From: Pasteurellaceae bacterium
GTDB taxonomy: Bacteria > Pseudomonadota > Gammaproteobacteria > Enterobacterales > Pasteurellaceae
DNA length: 64,000 nt
NCBI GenBank assembly: GCA_030527795.1
Contig: JAUNAB010000010.1
Coordinates: 34,363-98,362 of the forward strand
Direction of reading: 5' to 3'
Shown: in pieces, positions 1-10,572 of the stretch
Layout: each line of letters starts with the position of its first letter
Position numbering within the stretch: position 1 is the stretch's first letter
Position numbers and translations under genes: made by a program
Notes under the pieces: model-generated
Told to the model about the DNA's origin: nothing
The model's input: the letters and a program-made list of their open reading frames with translations, nothing else
The model's database searches: none

Positions 1-561
1 ATGCGTACAGCCTAAAATTAAACTATCTAAATCAGGCATATTAAGCCAAGGCGTTAGTTCGGCACGCAATGCTAATAAGTCAACGGACTCCCCTTGTAAT
101 TTTTTTTCAGCAATTTCAACTAACTTTGTACTCCCAATTCTTTCTACTTGGCAATTTGATGCATAACGTTGAATTAAATCATCTACATAGGCACGTTTTA
201 CCGTGCCTTTGGTTGCCAGTAAGCCTATATGTTTTGTTTGTGATTGCTCTGCTGCCGGTTTGATTGCAGGCACGGTTCCTACGACGGGAATCGCAAATTT
301 CTCTCGTAAGGCGGGTAGAACAACGGTACTGGCGGTGTTGCAGGCGATGACGATCAGATCAAGAGAATAGCTTTGATTAATTCGCTGACAGATTTGTAAG
401 GTGCGTTCAATAATAGTTTGTTCGCTTTTTTCAGAATAGGGGAAAAAGGCGTTATCAAAACAATAGAGATAATGTGCTGTCGGTAATAGCGTTTTGACTT
501 CTTTATATACACTAAATCCGCCGACGCCAGAATCGAAAAATAAAATGGTTGGTGGGTTCAT
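1..561 (-). CDS. murI: Glutamate racemase MurI (5' part, cut by window edge)
   Basis: Glutamate racemase makes D-glutamate for peptidoglycan precursors in the cytoplasm. The frame is open from an ATG at 561 to the left edge, so only the first 187 residues are present. Both catalytic cysteine motifs can be read: DSGVGG at residues 10-15, ACNTAS with Cys74, and the start of LGCTH with Cys185 at the very edge. It lies 43 bp beyond the end of recG on the same strand, and a single uptake-signal-like repeat sits in the gap. The C-terminal third is outside the window, so intactness cannot be judged. Confidence 0.93.
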   Translation of the reverse strand, partial: MNPPTILFFDSGVGGFSVYKEVKTLLPTAHYLYCFDNAFFPYSEKSEQTIIERTLQICQRINQSYSLDLIVIACNTASTVVLPALREKFAIPVVGTVPAIKPAAEQSQTKHIGLLATKGTVKRAYVDDLIQRYASNCQVERIGSTKLVEIAEKKLQGESVDLLALRAELTPWLNMPDLDSLILGCTH

Positions 562-582
562 AGCCTTTAAAAAATTCATTGA

Positions 583-600
583 TTTTTGACCGCGGTTTTA
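583..600. repeat. Single USS-like repeat between recG and murI
   Basis: This reads TTTTTGACCGCGGTTTTA on the plus strand. It is a lone copy of the dispersed ACCGCGGT repeat described in the findings, with no inverted partner. Confidence 0.8.
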
Positions 601-604
601 GGGA

Positions 605-2695
605 TTAAGCATTAGAATAGATTTCACGATTATTTAGCCAACGCTTAATTAATTGTTCTGCAAGGTAGGGATCATTTTGCATAATTTCTTTTGCATAATG
701 TTGCACCGTTGGGATCATTTTACGATCTCGCATTAGATTGGCGATTTTAAATTCGGCAATCCCTGTTTGTTTGGTTCCTAAAACTTCGCCTGGTCCGCGG
801 ATTTCAAGATCCTTTTCTGAAATGACAAAGCCATCTTGGCTATCACGTAAGACTTGCAAGCGTTTTTGCGAAATTTTACCCAAGGGCGGTTTATACATCA
901 GTACACAAAATGAAGCCGTGCTACCACGCCCCACGCGTCCGCGTAATTGATGGAGTTGAGATAATCCAAGACGCTCTGCATTTTCAATAATCATTAAGCT
1001 GGCGTTAGGCACATCTACACCGACTTCAATCACCGTTGTAGCGACCAATAGATCTAATTCAGCGTCTTTAAAGCGTTGCATAATCTCTTGTTTTTCAGCG
1101 GCTTTCATTCGCCCGTGTACTAAGCCAATTTGCAATTCGGGCAAGGCAAGCCGTAAATCTTCCGCCAGGGCTTCTGCTGCTTGGGCTTCCAATACTTCAC
1201 TTTCGTCAATTAATGTACAAACCCAATAGGCTTGACGCTTTTCGTTAATACAGGCTTGATAGACACGTTCTACAATTTCGTTACGACGTTCTTCGGAGAT
1301 AACCACAGTACTAATTGGTGTACGACCTGGGGGCAATTCATCAATAATAGAGGTATCTAAATCGGCATAGACTGTCATCGCTAATGTGCGTGGTATTGGG
1401 GTCGCGGTCATTATTAATTGATGCGGGTAGAATCCAGCTTTTTCCCCTTTTTCACGCAATAATAACCGTTGATGCACGCCAAATCGGTGCTGTTCATCAA
1501 TAATAACTAAGGCGAGTTCGGCAAATTCTACTTCAGCTTGAAACAGAGCGTGCGTACCGACCACCATTTGAACATTGCCTAGGCGGATTTTTTCTAACTC
1601 CGTTTGACGGGCTTTTCCTTTTACCTTTCCTGCTAGCCAACCTACGTTAACCTCCAGTGGTTCAAACCAACGGCGGAAATTTTCTGCGTGTTGTTCGGCA
1701 AGAATTTCAGTCGGTGCCATTAATGCGACTTGTTTACCGTTATCTATGGCTGATAATGCCGCAAGAGCGGCAACCAATGTTTTTCCCGATCCCACATCGC
1801 CTTGTACTAAACGCATCATTGGGAAATGTTGAATCAAATCTTTTTCAATCTCTGTACTCACGCGAATTTGAGCAGTTGTTGGTTTAAAGGGCAAGGTTGC
1901 TAAAAAGCGTTGTTTTAAATCAGTTTGTTGTCGTAAAGGCAATGCCAAATGTTGCTGCGCACCGACACGCATTTTTTGCATTGCTAAGTTGTGAGCAAGT
2001 AATTCTTCAAAAATAAGCCGTTGCTGAGCAGGGTGTGTGCCGTTTTCAAGGCTTTCTATGGAGATATCTGGTGGCGGGCGATGTAGTAAATGAATCGCTT
2101 GTTTTAAACTAAATGGGTGCGGATTAAAAACACGGGGTAAAATTTCCGATACTTGGATTTTATCTAAGAGTGCAAGTGCTTGATCGGTTAGTTTTCGCAG
2201 CGTATTTTGTTTTAACCCTTCGGTTGTAGCATAAATAGGGGTCAGTGTTTCATCAAGAACCAATGGAGTATCATCACGAAGGATTTTGTACTCAGGATGA
2301 TGCATTTCTGCCATAAAACGCCCACGTTTGATTTCGCCAAAGGCTTTGACCCTTGTACCAACTTGGAAAGTATTTCGCATTGCGGCATTGAAGTTAAAAA
2401 AACGCAACATTAATTTTGATGTGCCATCAGATAAGCTCACGGTTAGAATGGGGCGTTTAGCAAAATTGACTTCACAACTTTGTACAAGTGCTTCAATGGT
2501 AGCATATTGTTCAGGACGTAAATGAGCAATCGGGGTGACCCTTGTGCGATCTTCGTAACGAATAGGTAAGTGGAACAGCAAATCCTGTAAATTATGAATG
2601 CCGAGTCGACTTAATTTAGCCGTAATCGCTGCACCAACACCAGATAATGTATTTAATGGCACGGCATCTAATAATTCGTTACCCATTTTTGCCAC
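605..2695 (-). CDS. recG: ATP-dependent DNA helicase RecG
   Basis: RecG is a branch-migrating superfamily 2 helicase that remodels stalled replication forks and Holliday junctions. The N-terminal wedge/OB region includes a helix-hairpin-like LSGVGAA near residue 20. The helicase core follows with Walker A GDVGSGKT near residue 300, a DEQH box near 400, TATPIPRT, and the C-terminal QLRGRVGRG motif. The length of 696 aa fits the family, which is about 693 aa. The Met at residue 4 (MGNELLDAVPL) is an equally good start by homology. It follows spoT after only 5 bp, so the two are probably cotranscribed. In E. coli trmH sits between spoT and recG; here it is absent. Confidence 0.96.
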   Translation of the reverse strand: MAKMGNELLDAVPLNTLSGVGAAITAKLSRLGIHNLQDLLFHLPIRYEDRTRVTPIAHLRPEQYATIEALVQSCEVNFAKRPILTVSLSDGTSKLMLRFFNFNAAMRNTFQVGTRVKAFGEIKRGRFMAEMHHPEYKILRDDTPLVLDETLTPIYATTEGLKQNTLRKLTDQALALLDKIQVSEILPRVFNPHPFSLKQAIHLLHRPPPDISIESLENGTHPAQQRLIFEELLAHNLAMQKMRVGAQQHLALPLRQQTDLKQRFLATLPFKPTTAQIRVSTEIEKDLIQHFPMMRLVQGDVGSGKTLVAALAALSAIDNGKQVALMAPTEILAEQHAENFRRWFEPLEVNVGWLAGKVKGKARQTELEKIRLGNVQMVVGTHALFQAEVEFAELALVIIDEQHRFGVHQRLLLREKGEKAGFYPHQLIMTATPIPRTLAMTVYADLDTSIIDELPPGRTPISTVVISEERRNEIVERVYQACINEKRQAYWVCTLIDESEVLEAQAAEALAEDLRLALPELQIGLVHGRMKAAEKQEIMQRFKDAELDLLVATTVIEVGVDVPNASLMIIENAERLGLSQLHQLRGRVGRGSTASFCVLMYKPPLGKISQKRLQVLRDSQDGFVISEKDLEIRGPGEVLGTKQTGIAEFKIANLMRDRKMIPTVQHYAKEIMQNDPYLAEQLIKRWLNNREIYSNA

Positions 2696-2700
2696 ATTGA

Positions 2701-4815
2701 CTAAAATTGATTAATGTTACGTTCAACAGCCACCACATCGTGCAATTCATTAATGTGTGCGATGACTTGGTTCAAGTGCGTTAAATTTTGCACGCTAATC
2801 AGCAAAATCGCTTGGAAAAAGACGTTATCTTCTTCAGTCCAAATACTACGGATATTGCTCTTTGAGGCAGAAATTGCACCCATTAAATAGCCTAACACGC
2901 CCGTTTGATTACGCATAGTCACACGAATTTCGGCTTCAAATTCCTGTTTGGTTTGCCCCATTTCCCATTTGGCAGGCAAAAACCGCGGATTTTTTTCGCC
3001 TTGTTTTTTTACGTTACTGCAGTATTCGTGATGAATGACTAAACCGTTAGGCAAATTGGTTTGTGCAATGATCGGATCGCCAAGCACAGGATGACAGCAA
3101 TTTGCAAATTGGCGTTTTTGTGCTGAATTTACTGACAAAATAGGTTGAGCCGATTGCGTATTTGCGGTATCAATTTCTAGCGGTTCGTTAAATAGACGAC
3201 ATACGATCACCGAACTGAGCTGATTACCCAAGCCGATTTCAATGAGTAAATCATCTAATTGAGTGAGATTCAATTCGGCAAGTAATTGATTTAATGCCGT
3301 TTGATCTACATCAGCCAATTTACGTGGCTCAAGGGCGGTTTGTAATTGTTGCAACCCAATTGCTAGGGCTTCTTTACCTTGCAAATGTTTTAAGGTTTGA
3401 CGAATGTGCGAACGTGCTTTGCCCGTTACCACAAAGTTAAGCCAATTTGAATTAGGTTGTGCATTGGGGCGTGTTATGATCTCAACAGTTTGCCCCGATT
3501 GTAATGGTTGAGAAAGGGGATAATCTACTCGATCGACTTTAGCACCGACACAAGTTCTGCCTACATCGGTATGTACTGCGTAAGCAAAATCGACCGCGGT
3601 CGCACCCGCAGGAAGCTGAACAATCCTCCCTTTTGGCGTAAAGACATAAATTTCATCGGAAAATAAATCTGATTTGACACTTTCAATGAATTCAAAAGAG
3701 TTGCCCGCATTTTGTTGCAATTCAATAATACTTTGTAGCCAACGTTGTGCTTTGATTTGTGCGGTAGTGCTATCATTTTTGCCATCTTCGCGGTAAACCC
3801 AATGTAGCGTCACGCCCATTTCAGCCATCAGTTCCATTTCTTCAGTACGAATTTGCACCGAAACTGGCACGCCTTTTGGTCCAATCGTTGCCGTGTGTAA
3901 TGCTTGATAGCCATTAGCTTTAGGCACGGCAATGTAATCTTTGACTAATCCTGGCCGCGGTTTATATAAATGATGAACTTGTCCAAGCACACGATAGCAA
4001 CTATCGGTATCCGTAACAATGACTCTAAAATCGTAAATATCCATAATAGAATGGAATTTCTGCAATTTTTCACGCATACCTTGATAGATATAGTACAAGG
4101 GTTTTTCTAAACCAAATACGCGAGCTTTGATTCCCACTGAATCCAAACGTTGTTGTAGTTCATCAATAATCGGCTGAATCATTTCATTGTGATTATTGCG
4201 AGCAAGGTCGATAACCTTTTGTAGTACCGCATAACGTTGTGGGTGAATAGCTTGGAAACACAAATCTTCTAATTCATTTTTTAGTTGTTCAATGCCTAAA
4301 CGATGGGCAAGGGGGCTATAAATTTCCAAGGTTTCTTTAGCGATACGACGGCGTTTATCAGGGCGTAATGCCCCCAATGTTCGCATATTGTGCGTGCGAT
4401 CGGCTAATTTAATCAAGACGACGCGAATATCCTTCGTCATCGCAAGAATCATTTTTTGGAAACTTGCCGCTTGTGCTTCTTGACGCGTGCGGAATTTCAA
4501 TTTGTCTAGTTTGGATACCCCTTCAACAATTTCCGCGACACTTTTACCAAATTCAGCCGTTAGTTGTTCTTCGGTATAAGGCGTGTCTTCAATTACATCG
4601 TGCAATAACGCAGCCATCACTGCTTCGTGATCAAGATGCATTTGTGCCAAAATCATTGCAACGGCAACGGGATGGGTTATATAAGGCTCGCCACTTGACC
4701 GAAATTGCCCTTCGTGTGCATCACGTGCGATAACAAAGGCACGCTTAATTAACGCAATTTGGTCATCAGGAAGATAAGTTTGAATAATCTTATCTAGGGG
4801 TTCAAAAAGCAACAT
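2701..4815 (-). CDS. spoT: Bifunctional (p)ppGpp synthase/hydrolase SpoT
   Basis: SpoT mainly hydrolyses, and weakly synthesises, the stringent response alarmone (p)ppGpp. Domain order is as expected: an N-terminal HD hydrolase domain with THPV (His48) and HDVIEDT (His72-Asp73), a synthetase-like domain ending in YQALHTATIGP and VQIRTEEMELMAEMG, a TGS domain (IYVFTPKGRIVQLP) and a C-terminal ACT domain. The 704-aa length is normal. Retention of the full HD motif separates it from RelA. It lies between rpoZ and recG in the conserved gmk-rpoZ-spoT cluster, 25 bp after rpoZ. Confidence 0.96.
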   Translation of the reverse strand: MLLFEPLDKIIQTYLPDDQIALIKRAFVIARDAHEGQFRSSGEPYITHPVAVAMILAQMHLDHEAVMAALLHDVIEDTPYTEEQLTAEFGKSVAEIVEGVSKLDKLKFRTRQEAQAASFQKMILAMTKDIRVVLIKLADRTHNMRTLGALRPDKRRRIAKETLEIYSPLAHRLGIEQLKNELEDLCFQAIHPQRYAVLQKVIDLARNNHNEMIQPIIDELQQRLDSVGIKARVFGLEKPLYYIYQGMREKLQKFHSIMDIYDFRVIVTDTDSCYRVLGQVHHLYKPRPGLVKDYIAVPKANGYQALHTATIGPKGVPVSVQIRTEEMELMAEMGVTLHWVYREDGKNDSTTAQIKAQRWLQSIIELQQNAGNSFEFIESVKSDLFSDEIYVFTPKGRIVQLPAGATAVDFAYAVHTDVGRTCVGAKVDRVDYPLSQPLQSGQTVEIITRPNAQPNSNWLNFVVTGKARSHIRQTLKHLQGKEALAIGLQQLQTALEPRKLADVDQTALNQLLAELNLTQLDDLLIEIGLGNQLSSVIVCRLFNEPLEIDTANTQSAQPILSVNSAQKRQFANCCHPVLGDPIIAQTNLPNGLVIHHEYCSNVKKQGEKNPRFLPAKWEMGQTKQEFEAEIRVTMRNQTGVLGYLMGAISASKSNIRSIWTEEDNVFFQAILLISVQNLTHLNQVIAHINELHDVVAVERNINQF

Positions 4816-4840
4816 ATGGCAAGCCTTATGGATGAAGATG

Positions 4841-5104
4841 TTAAGAAACTAAAGATGCTGCGTGCATTTCTACACGTTCTTGCATCATACTATCATGACG
4901 ATCTTGTGCGTCCATAATTTCGTTATTGATAAGACCTTGCTCAATTTCGCGTAATGCGATCACGGTCGGTTTATCATTTTCTTCTGGCACTAAAGGAGCA
5001 CGTTGATTAAGTTGTAATTGTCTTGCACGACGTGCTGCAGTTAAAATTAAATCAAAACGGTTACCAATTTTTTCTACCGCATCTTGAACAGTCACACGAG
5101 CCAT
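4841..5104 (-). CDS. rpoZ: RNA polymerase omega subunit
   Basis: Omega binds beta-prime, helps RNA polymerase assembly and forms part of one ppGpp binding site, which fits its place next to spoT. I chose the ATG at 5104 ([19 protein letters not shown]), giving 87 aa, because this is the conserved N-terminus and GAGAGGAAAA lies at the right distance upstream. A longer in-frame start at 5119 would put the Shine-Dalgarno sequence inside the gene. It is part of gmk-rpoZ-spoT-recG. Confidence 0.96.
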   Translation of the reverse strand: MARVTVQDAVEKIGNRFDLILTAARRARQLQLNQRAPLVPEENDKPTVIALREIEQGLINNEIMDAQDRHDSMMQERVEMHAASLVS

Positions 5105-5160
5105 ATTTTTTCCTCTCAATAATGATTTCTAAAAGACCCACTATCATACTAAAGCACAGA

Positions 5161-5787
5161 TTATTTTGCTAGTAATTGATCGAGTAAAGCCTGCTTTTGT
5201 TTTGCTTGATAAGCCAAAGTGAGTTTTTCCGCATACAAAATATGCTGTAAATCAGCCAGGGCTTGTTCAAAATCATCATTGACGATCACATAGTCATATT
5301 CATTGTAGTGGGAAATCTCACTGATCGCTTTGGACATTCGCTCCGAGATTACATCGTCACTATCCTGCCCACGCCCAACTAAACGGCGTTTTAATTCTGC
5401 TAGCGAAGGAGGCAAGATAAAAATACTTTTGACATTTGGCACTTTCGCCCGAATTTGTTGCGCCCCTTGCCAATCAATATCTAAAAACACATCAATGCCT
5501 TGTGCTAAATTTTGTTCTATGGCAGGTAATGAGGTGCCGTAATAATTGCCGCCGAACACCTTGGCATATTCCAAAAACGCACCTTGTGCAATCAATTCTT
5601 CAAATTCTGCAGGCGTTACAAAATGGTAATGCACGCCATTTTGTTCCCCTGAACGAGGTTGACGCGTGGTATGGGATACGGAAACCATCATTCTATTTTC
5701 AGTATTTTGCGTTAATAATGCATTGATTAATGATGATTTTCCGGCTCCGCTAGGGGCAGACACAATATATAGATTACCTTGCGACAT
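5161..5787 (-). CDS. gmk: Guanylate kinase
   Basis: Phosphorylates GMP to GDP, an essential step of guanine nucleotide supply that also feeds (p)ppGpp synthesis. The P-loop [10 protein letters not shown] is at residues 10-19, followed by the GMP-binding region ([21 protein letters not shown]) and the lid. The start at 5787 (MSQGNLYIV, 208 aa) is preceded by GGAAAGGAAAAAG; an in-frame ATG at 5811 would place this site inside the coding region. First gene of the gmk-rpoZ-spoT-recG set, with 56 bp to rpoZ. Confidence 0.96.
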   Translation of the reverse strand: MSQGNLYIVSAPSGAGKSSLINALLTQNTENRMMVSVSHTTRQPRSGEQNGVHYHFVTPAEFEELIAQGAFLEYAKVFGGNYYGTSLPAIEQNLAQGIDVFLDIDWQGAQQIRAKVPNVKSIFILPPSLAELKRRLVGRGQDSDDVISERMSKAISEISHYNEYDYVIVNDDFEQALADLQHILYAEKLTLAYQAKQKQALLDQLLAK

Positions 5788-5852
5788 TCTTTTTCCTTTC
5801 CAACAAATCATAATTTTTGAGTATTATGCCGAGATTTCTAAAAAAATACAGC

Positions 5853-5896
5853 AAAAACCGCGGTCAAAAAAACGATTAAATTTTTGACCGCGGTTT
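5853..5896. terminator. Inverted USS pair, terminator after hemY
   Basis: Arms AAAACCGCGGTCAAAAA and TTTTTGACCGCGGTTT can form a stem of about 16 bp with a roughly 10-nt loop and flanking T runs. The two cores are 30 bp apart centre to centre. It lies just downstream of hemY (minus strand) and upstream of gmk. Confidence 0.75.
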
Positions 5897-5959
5897 CGTT
5901 CAATAAAAAAGCAAGAAATTAGAGGTTTTCTTGTTTTTTTGAGTGTGAAATAATTTTAA

Positions 5960-7240
5960 TTATGCGCTTTTATTTTCAAGTAATGCCGTCGTTTGTTCAT
6001 TACTATTTGCTGTATCAGATTTGATTTCATCAACAGCCATTGTCGCTTTAATCTGTTCTTCGCGGATTTGTTGTGCTAAACCTTGCTCACCAACTTGTTC
6101 AAAGACATAAGCGGCCATCGCAATATCGTGAGGTTGAAGATGAGATTTATCGGCGATCACAATTTTAAAGGCATCACTTGCTTTAGCAAAATTATTATCG
6201 CGCACGTAAAGATAGCCTAATGCACGATTTAAACAGCATTGTTGATTTTCTTCTACTTTCTTCGCACGTTTTTTTAACAATTTAATTAATTTACTGCTAT
6301 CTGCGGCTTGAAGACGGGTGATTTGTGCAAAAAGAGCTGAATTATTGACATTTTTTTCATCCCATTTTTTCAAACTTTCTAGCACTAATTCATAGGCATT
6401 TTCGTGGTCGTTGCAATCAATTAAACGTTGAATTAAGCCAACACGAACATAAGCATCATTATGGCGTTTACGTGATTGTGCATCCCACCAAGCTAATAAG
6501 CCATCCGCACCTTCTTCGTTCATTTTTTCATCTAATAGCCCATCTTCCACTTGTCGTTCGAGCTGTGAAAATGCGGTGTGATCGTATAATCCACTAGTTT
6601 CAATTTGGTATAAGATACTATCAAGTGCCAAATAAGCTTTAGATTTCAAATAAATTTCGACCGCGAGTTTTAATACTTCGTTATTACGTTGTGTCATCTC
6701 TAATAGGCTATCTACGGAGCTGCGAGCCGCTGGTAATTTGCCTTGTGCAAGCAATATGCGTGTGCGAGCGAGTTCAACGATTAAGTTATCTGACCCAGCC
6801 AGTTCAGTTGCTTCAATCAAATAACGATTGGCGTTAAATTCATCGCCACGCTGTTGTGCGGCTTCTGCCGCGGTGATGAAGTTTAAAATAGGTTCATCTG
6901 AATGTTTCGCATTCTTACCAATTAATTTTTCTGCTCGCGAATAATTCCCTTCACTTAAATTGATAAAACCTTCTAAGGTTTGTTTTTGTGCTCTCACACG
7001 TTTACGGCGAGAGAACCAACCATAAGTGCTGTTACTTAGGCTGAAAAAGCGTCTTAAACACCATTCAATGCTATAGATAATCGCTAGTGCTAAGACGAAA
7101 ATAATGACCAATGAAGTAATAGATAATTCAATATTATGATGTTCTGTTTGAATGAGTACATAGCCTTGTTTACCCGCGAGATAAGGACCACCTATCAAGC
7201 CAGCAAGTAGCACTAACATAAGAAATAAAATTCTAATCAT
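5960..7240 (-). CDS. hemY: HemY-family TPR membrane protein
   Basis: A HemY_N-domain protein of the hemCDXY operon. The exact role is unsettled; the family is linked to haem biosynthesis by its operon and is not a protoporphyrinogen oxidase. Two membrane segments are visible near residues 2-22 and 41-60 ([18 protein letters not shown]). The rest is helical with TPR-like repeats and is presumably cytoplasmic. Length 426 aa is normal. It starts 12 bp after hemX and is the last gene of the operon, followed by an inverted USS pair. Confidence 0.9.
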   Translation of the reverse strand: MIRILFLMLVLLAGLIGGPYLAGKQGYVLIQTEHHNIELSITSLVIIFVLALAIIYSIEWCLRRFFSLSNSTYGWFSRRKRVRAQKQTLEGFINLSEGNYSRAEKLIGKNAKHSDEPILNFITAAEAAQQRGDEFNANRYLIEATELAGSDNLIVELARTRILLAQGKLPAARSSVDSLLEMTQRNNEVLKLAVEIYLKSKAYLALDSILYQIETSGLYDHTAFSQLERQVEDGLLDEKMNEEGADGLLAWWDAQSRKRHNDAYVRVGLIQRLIDCNDHENAYELVLESLKKWDEKNVNNSALFAQITRLQAADSSKLIKLLKKRAKKVEENQQCCLNRALGYLYVRDNNFAKASDAFKIVIADKSHLQPHDIAMAAYVFEQVGEQGLAQQIREEQIKATMAVDEIKSDTANSNEQTTALLENKSA

Positions 7241-7252
7241 AATTGGCTTTCC

Positions 7253-8596
7253 TTATTGTTGTGTATTGACAGGTTGTGAGCTTGATGGCTCATCGGTTTT
7301 AGACGCATCATTTTTGATCTCTTCCGCCGCCGCTTTATTATCTTCTGTCAGGGTTTTATCTGCCGAAATCTCAATTTTCTGCATATCCTGTGGTGTTTTA
7401 TTGAGCATTTTATCCAAGATGGTTAAACTACTTAATTTATCAGGGACTTCCACATAAATTGATTGATCCGCGAGTTCATCAACAGATTTTAAGAAATTAC
7501 TTGCCACTTCTGAAGTGGTGTCAAAATAGCTACGCACCCAAGCGGCTACGGTTTCAAGTGATTGTTTATATAACTCATTTTGTTGGCGTGGAACAGCTAA
7601 AATGGCAATTTGTAAACGCAAACGGATATTTTCACGCAAATAAATATCTTGGTTTGGGGCAAGCAAGGCTTTGCTTGTTTCCGTTGTCCGTGGTGTAATT
7701 CGGATAAAGTGATTTAAGAAAGAATCTGCACTTTTTTCTAAATTAGTTTTCCAATCGTCAATGTTATCAGAAACTTTATCATTGGCTTGATTTTCTTCAT
7801 CTGAATTTGTATTTAATGACACTAATTCATCAACATTATTTGCTAGCTGTGATAGACGTTGCATAATTGCATTTTGATCCACATTATTCACGGCAAGTAG
7901 TTGTTTTAAATCGTTATTAATTGCGGTGCGAACATCAATAACACGCGGATCCGTGACTTTCTCTAAAACTTCCTGTGCGACCTTAAGCAATGCAATGCTA
8001 GTTTCCACATCATTATCAATCATTAGTTTGCGTAATGCGTTATTGAGTAAGAAATCTGCTTCTGATAATAACCAATCATTTGATTGTGATGACGGGCTAG
8101 TGTTACTCACCTTATTAATTTGTTCTTGTAATGCACTAATCGCTTGATCACGATTGCTGATTTGGCTTTCTAATTGTGCAATTTTGCTATCAGCATTTTG
8201 TACTTGACCAAGTAATTGCTGAATTTGCGAATGCTCTTGGCTTAAATCAACATCTGTTTTGACTGAATTTTGATCCGCGGTATAGCTTTCTACATTGGCA
8301 ATTTTTTGCTGCAAATCGTCAAATTGTTGTTGCCCAAAGTAATAACCTGCACCGCCAACACCAAGGGCAATTAAAATGGCAAGTAAGCTTAGGGCATTAC
8401 TCCCTTTTTTGATTACCACGGGTTGATTATTTGATACGGTTTGTGCTGTGGTATTCGCTTGTTTTGCTTCATTTTTCTTCGCATTGATTGATTCAGATGA
8501 TGCCAGCTGTTCATTTGCCTTGTTCGTTTCAACGCTGTCAGTTTGATTTTTGTTGGCATTGAGTTGAACATCATCTTGTGTATTTTTCTTAGTCAT
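7253..8596 (-). CDS. hemX: HemX-family membrane protein
   Basis: HemX family protein of the hemCDXY operon, often annotated as a putative uroporphyrinogen-III C-methyltransferase, although that activity is doubtful. The N-terminal tail of about 70 residues is polar and rich in Asn, Gln and Lys, and is followed by one membrane segment (near LSLLAILIALGVGGAGYYFG). Then come a coiled coil rich in Gln and Leu and a conserved C-terminal domain. The start at 8596 (MTKKNTQDD) is favoured because AGG lies 7 nt upstream; an ATG two codons earlier overlaps this site. The polar tail is low complexity. Confidence 0.9.
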   Translation of the reverse strand: MTKKNTQDDVQLNANKNQTDSVETNKANEQLASSESINAKKNEAKQANTTAQTVSNNQPVVIKKGSNALSLLAILIALGVGGAGYYFGQQQFDDLQQKIANVESYTADQNSVKTDVDLSQEHSQIQQLLGQVQNADSKIAQLESQISNRDQAISALQEQINKVSNTSPSSQSNDWLLSEADFLLNNALRKLMIDNDVETSIALLKVAQEVLEKVTDPRVIDVRTAINNDLKQLLAVNNVDQNAIMQRLSQLANNVDELVSLNTNSDEENQANDKVSDNIDDWKTNLEKSADSFLNHFIRITPRTTETSKALLAPNQDIYLRENIRLRLQIAILAVPRQQNELYKQSLETVAAWVRSYFDTTSEVASNFLKSVDELADQSIYVEVPDKLSSLTILDKMLNKTPQDMQKIEISADKTLTEDNKAAAEEIKNDASKTDEPSSSQPVNTQQ

Positions 8597-8627
8597 ATTC
8601 ATACCTATTGAGTTGTTGAATAATTCG

Positions 8628-9383
8628 TTATGGGGTGAATTGTAAAATCGTATTTAAGAGCGAGGTATTATCTGCACGCGGAGCAATAATAACATTGTTT
8701 GATTGCCAACCCATTTGGGTTGCGATGTTGGCAATACGTTGGCTAACCGTAATTAATTGGCAGTTTAATAACCAACCGCGTTCATTTTCAGGCACGAAAT
8801 CAAATAACGCATTGAGTAATTCTAAACTGGTAACCACGATGCGATCAATGCCCGCACGTTTACAAATACTAGTTTGTTCAATATTGTCGTAATGGATTGG
8901 TTGGCGTTGATAACATTCAATTTTTTCTAGGGTTGCACCACGTAAAATTGCCTGTTCCGAAAAATATTCTCGTCCACCATTGCCACGCAAAATGAAAATA
9001 TGTTTTCCCTTTAATTGTTGCATTGCGGTTAATGTGAGCAAACCTTCACTATTTTCTTGCAGATAAGGATATTGCACAGCTTGTTCAATTTTGCTCGCAA
9101 AATATTCCGCGGTAGTTTGCCCAACGGCAAAATAATATAAATCTGATCGCCAATGAAATCCCGCATTGCGTAAGGTTTGGTTCGCATATTCAATCGCATT
9201 ATGCGACACAGCTAATACATAGTCGCCTTGATTGAGTTGTTTGAATTTGAGTGGTAAATCATTTAATTCTCGCCCTGCAATGATCGAGAAAAAAGGCAGA
9301 TGCAAGGTTGCAATACCCACTTTGTTGAGCATTTCTGCTAAATGTTTGCCTTTTTCACCGGGACGGGTAATTAAAACTGCCAT
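8628..9383 (-). CDS. hemD: Uroporphyrinogen-III synthase
   Basis: Cyclises hydroxymethylbilane and inverts ring D to give uroporphyrinogen III, the branch point to haem, sirohaem and cobalamin. The protein starts MAVLITRPGEKGKHLAEML, which is typical, and contains the second-domain signature RIVVTSLELLNAL. Length 251 aa is normal. Sequence conservation in this family is low, so the call rests partly on the hemC neighbour, which ends 3 bp upstream. Confidence 0.93.
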   Translation of the reverse strand: MAVLITRPGEKGKHLAEMLNKVGIATLHLPFFSIIAGRELNDLPLKFKQLNQGDYVLAVSHNAIEYANQTLRNAGFHWRSDLYYFAVGQTTAEYFASKIEQAVQYPYLQENSEGLLTLTAMQQLKGKHIFILRGNGGREYFSEQAILRGATLEKIECYQRQPIHYDNIEQTSICKRAGIDRIVVTSLELLNALFDFVPENERGWLLNCQLITVSQRIANIATQMGWQSNNVIIAPRADNTSLLNTILQFTP

Positions 9384-9386
9384 AGC

Positions 9387-10352
9387 CTACTCATTTTGAT
9401 AAATGGTTTGTAAAATCTGCTTCGCACCCTGTGCCAATAATTGTTCAGCAACTTGTACGCCTAAGGCATTGAGTGAAAATTCATCGTAATTTTTGACCGC
9501 GGTTTTGCCTTCTGCTCGAATAATTTGGCTACCGTCTAAGCTGCCAACTAATGCACGGAACAGGATTTCGTCATTATTTTGCATCGCGTAGCCTGCGATC
9601 GGTACTTGGCAACCGCCTTGTAAGTGAGCATTCATCGCACGTTCAACTTGCACGCAAGCCGTGGTTTCAGCGTGGGATAAAGGGGCTAATAAATCGCATA
9701 TACGTTTATCATCTAAACGGCATTCAATACCGACGGCACCTTGACCTACCGCGGGCAATGATTGCTCCACACTGATAAAATTACGGATACGATTAGCTAG
9801 CCCTAAGCGAATCAGTCCAGCAGCGGCGAGAATAATGGCATCATAATCGCCGTTATCCAGTTTGTTTAACCGCGTGCCGACATTGCCACGCAAGGATTCA
9901 ATTTTTAAGTCAGGGCGTAAGTATTTTAATTGACATTGACGGCGTAAGCTTGATGTACCAACTACCGCACCTGCGGGCAAATCCCTTAAACTCGTATAAC
10001 GATTTGATACAAATGCATCACGCGGATCTTCACGCTGACAAATTACCGCAAGCCCTAAACCAGCAGGAAACTGCATTGGCACATCTTTCATTGAATGGAC
10101 TGCGATATCTGCATCATTGTTAAGAAGGGCGTGTTCTAGCTCTTTTACAAACAATCCTTTGCCCCCGATTTTTGCCAACGGGGTGTCTAAGATCACATCG
10201 CCTTTGGTCACCATCGGCACTAATTTTACCGTTAAGTGAGAGTGGACTTGCATAAGCTGATCTTTAATATAATTCGCTTGCCACAAGGCTAATGGGCTTT
10301 GACGTGTTGCAATTCGGACTGTTTGATTCATTACGTAATAATATTGGTTCAT
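9387..10352 (-). CDS. hemC: Porphobilinogen deaminase (hydroxymethylbilane synthase)
   Basis: Joins four porphobilinogens into hydroxymethylbilane. The dipyrromethane cofactor cysteine is visible in [11 protein letters not shown] (Cys248 from the first Met), as are AVHSMKDVP and [11 protein letters not shown]. Two starts are possible: ATG at 10352, with AGGATAACG upstream at rather long spacing, or ATG at 10331 ([18 protein letters not shown]), which matches the usual N-terminus but has no clear ribosome site. A USS-like repeat at 9490-9506 lies inside the coding region and encodes KTAVKN near the C-terminus. Divergent from cyaA, as in E. coli. Confidence 0.95.
   Translation of the reverse strand: MNQYYYVMNQTVRIATRQSPLALWQANYIKDQLMQVHSHLTVKLVPMVTKGDVILDTPLAKIGGKGLFVKELEHALLNNDADIAVHSMKDVPMQFPAGLGLAVICQREDPRDAFVSNRYTSLRDLPAGAVVGTSSLRRQCQLKYLRPDLKIESLRGNVGTRLNKLDNGDYDAIILAAAGLIRLGLANRIRNFISVEQSLPAVGQGAVGIECRLDDKRICDLLAPLSHAETTACVQVERAMNAHLQGGCQVPIAGYAMQNNDEILFRALVGSLDGSQIIRAEGKTAVKNYDEFSLNALGVQVAEQLLAQGAKQILQTIYQNE
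9490..9506. repeat. USS-like repeat inside hemC
   Basis: TTTTTGACCGCGGTTTT on the plus strand. On the hemC strand it encodes KTAVKN, in a part of the protein that varies between species. Confidence 0.75.
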
Positions 10353-10572
10353 AATTAATCGTTATCCTATCATTTTTCCGCTAAACTGTCAGTTAGTTTT
10401 CGTGTCATTCATTAACCTAATTAATTTTCTATGAAAAATAATTTTACTTATTGATTCTTGTAAAGTTTTCTAATAACGTAATAGATAACTTGTTATTAAT
10501 CGGTTATATTGCAATCAGCTAGTGCAAGTGATAAAGTTGCGTCCAAGATAACTCAAAAATTGGGATGTTTTT

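Noticed and set aside
5853..5896. Inverted repeats scattered through the window as a CRISPR or REP array
   Set aside because: The copies are dispersed, not clustered with unique spacers, and their sequence and flanks fit an uptake signal.
10353..10572. Strong promoter or CRP site in the hemC-cyaA gap
   Set aside because: TTGTAA-18-TAGATA and a TATATT were seen, but no combination has a convincing -35 and -10, and no CRP half-sites were found.
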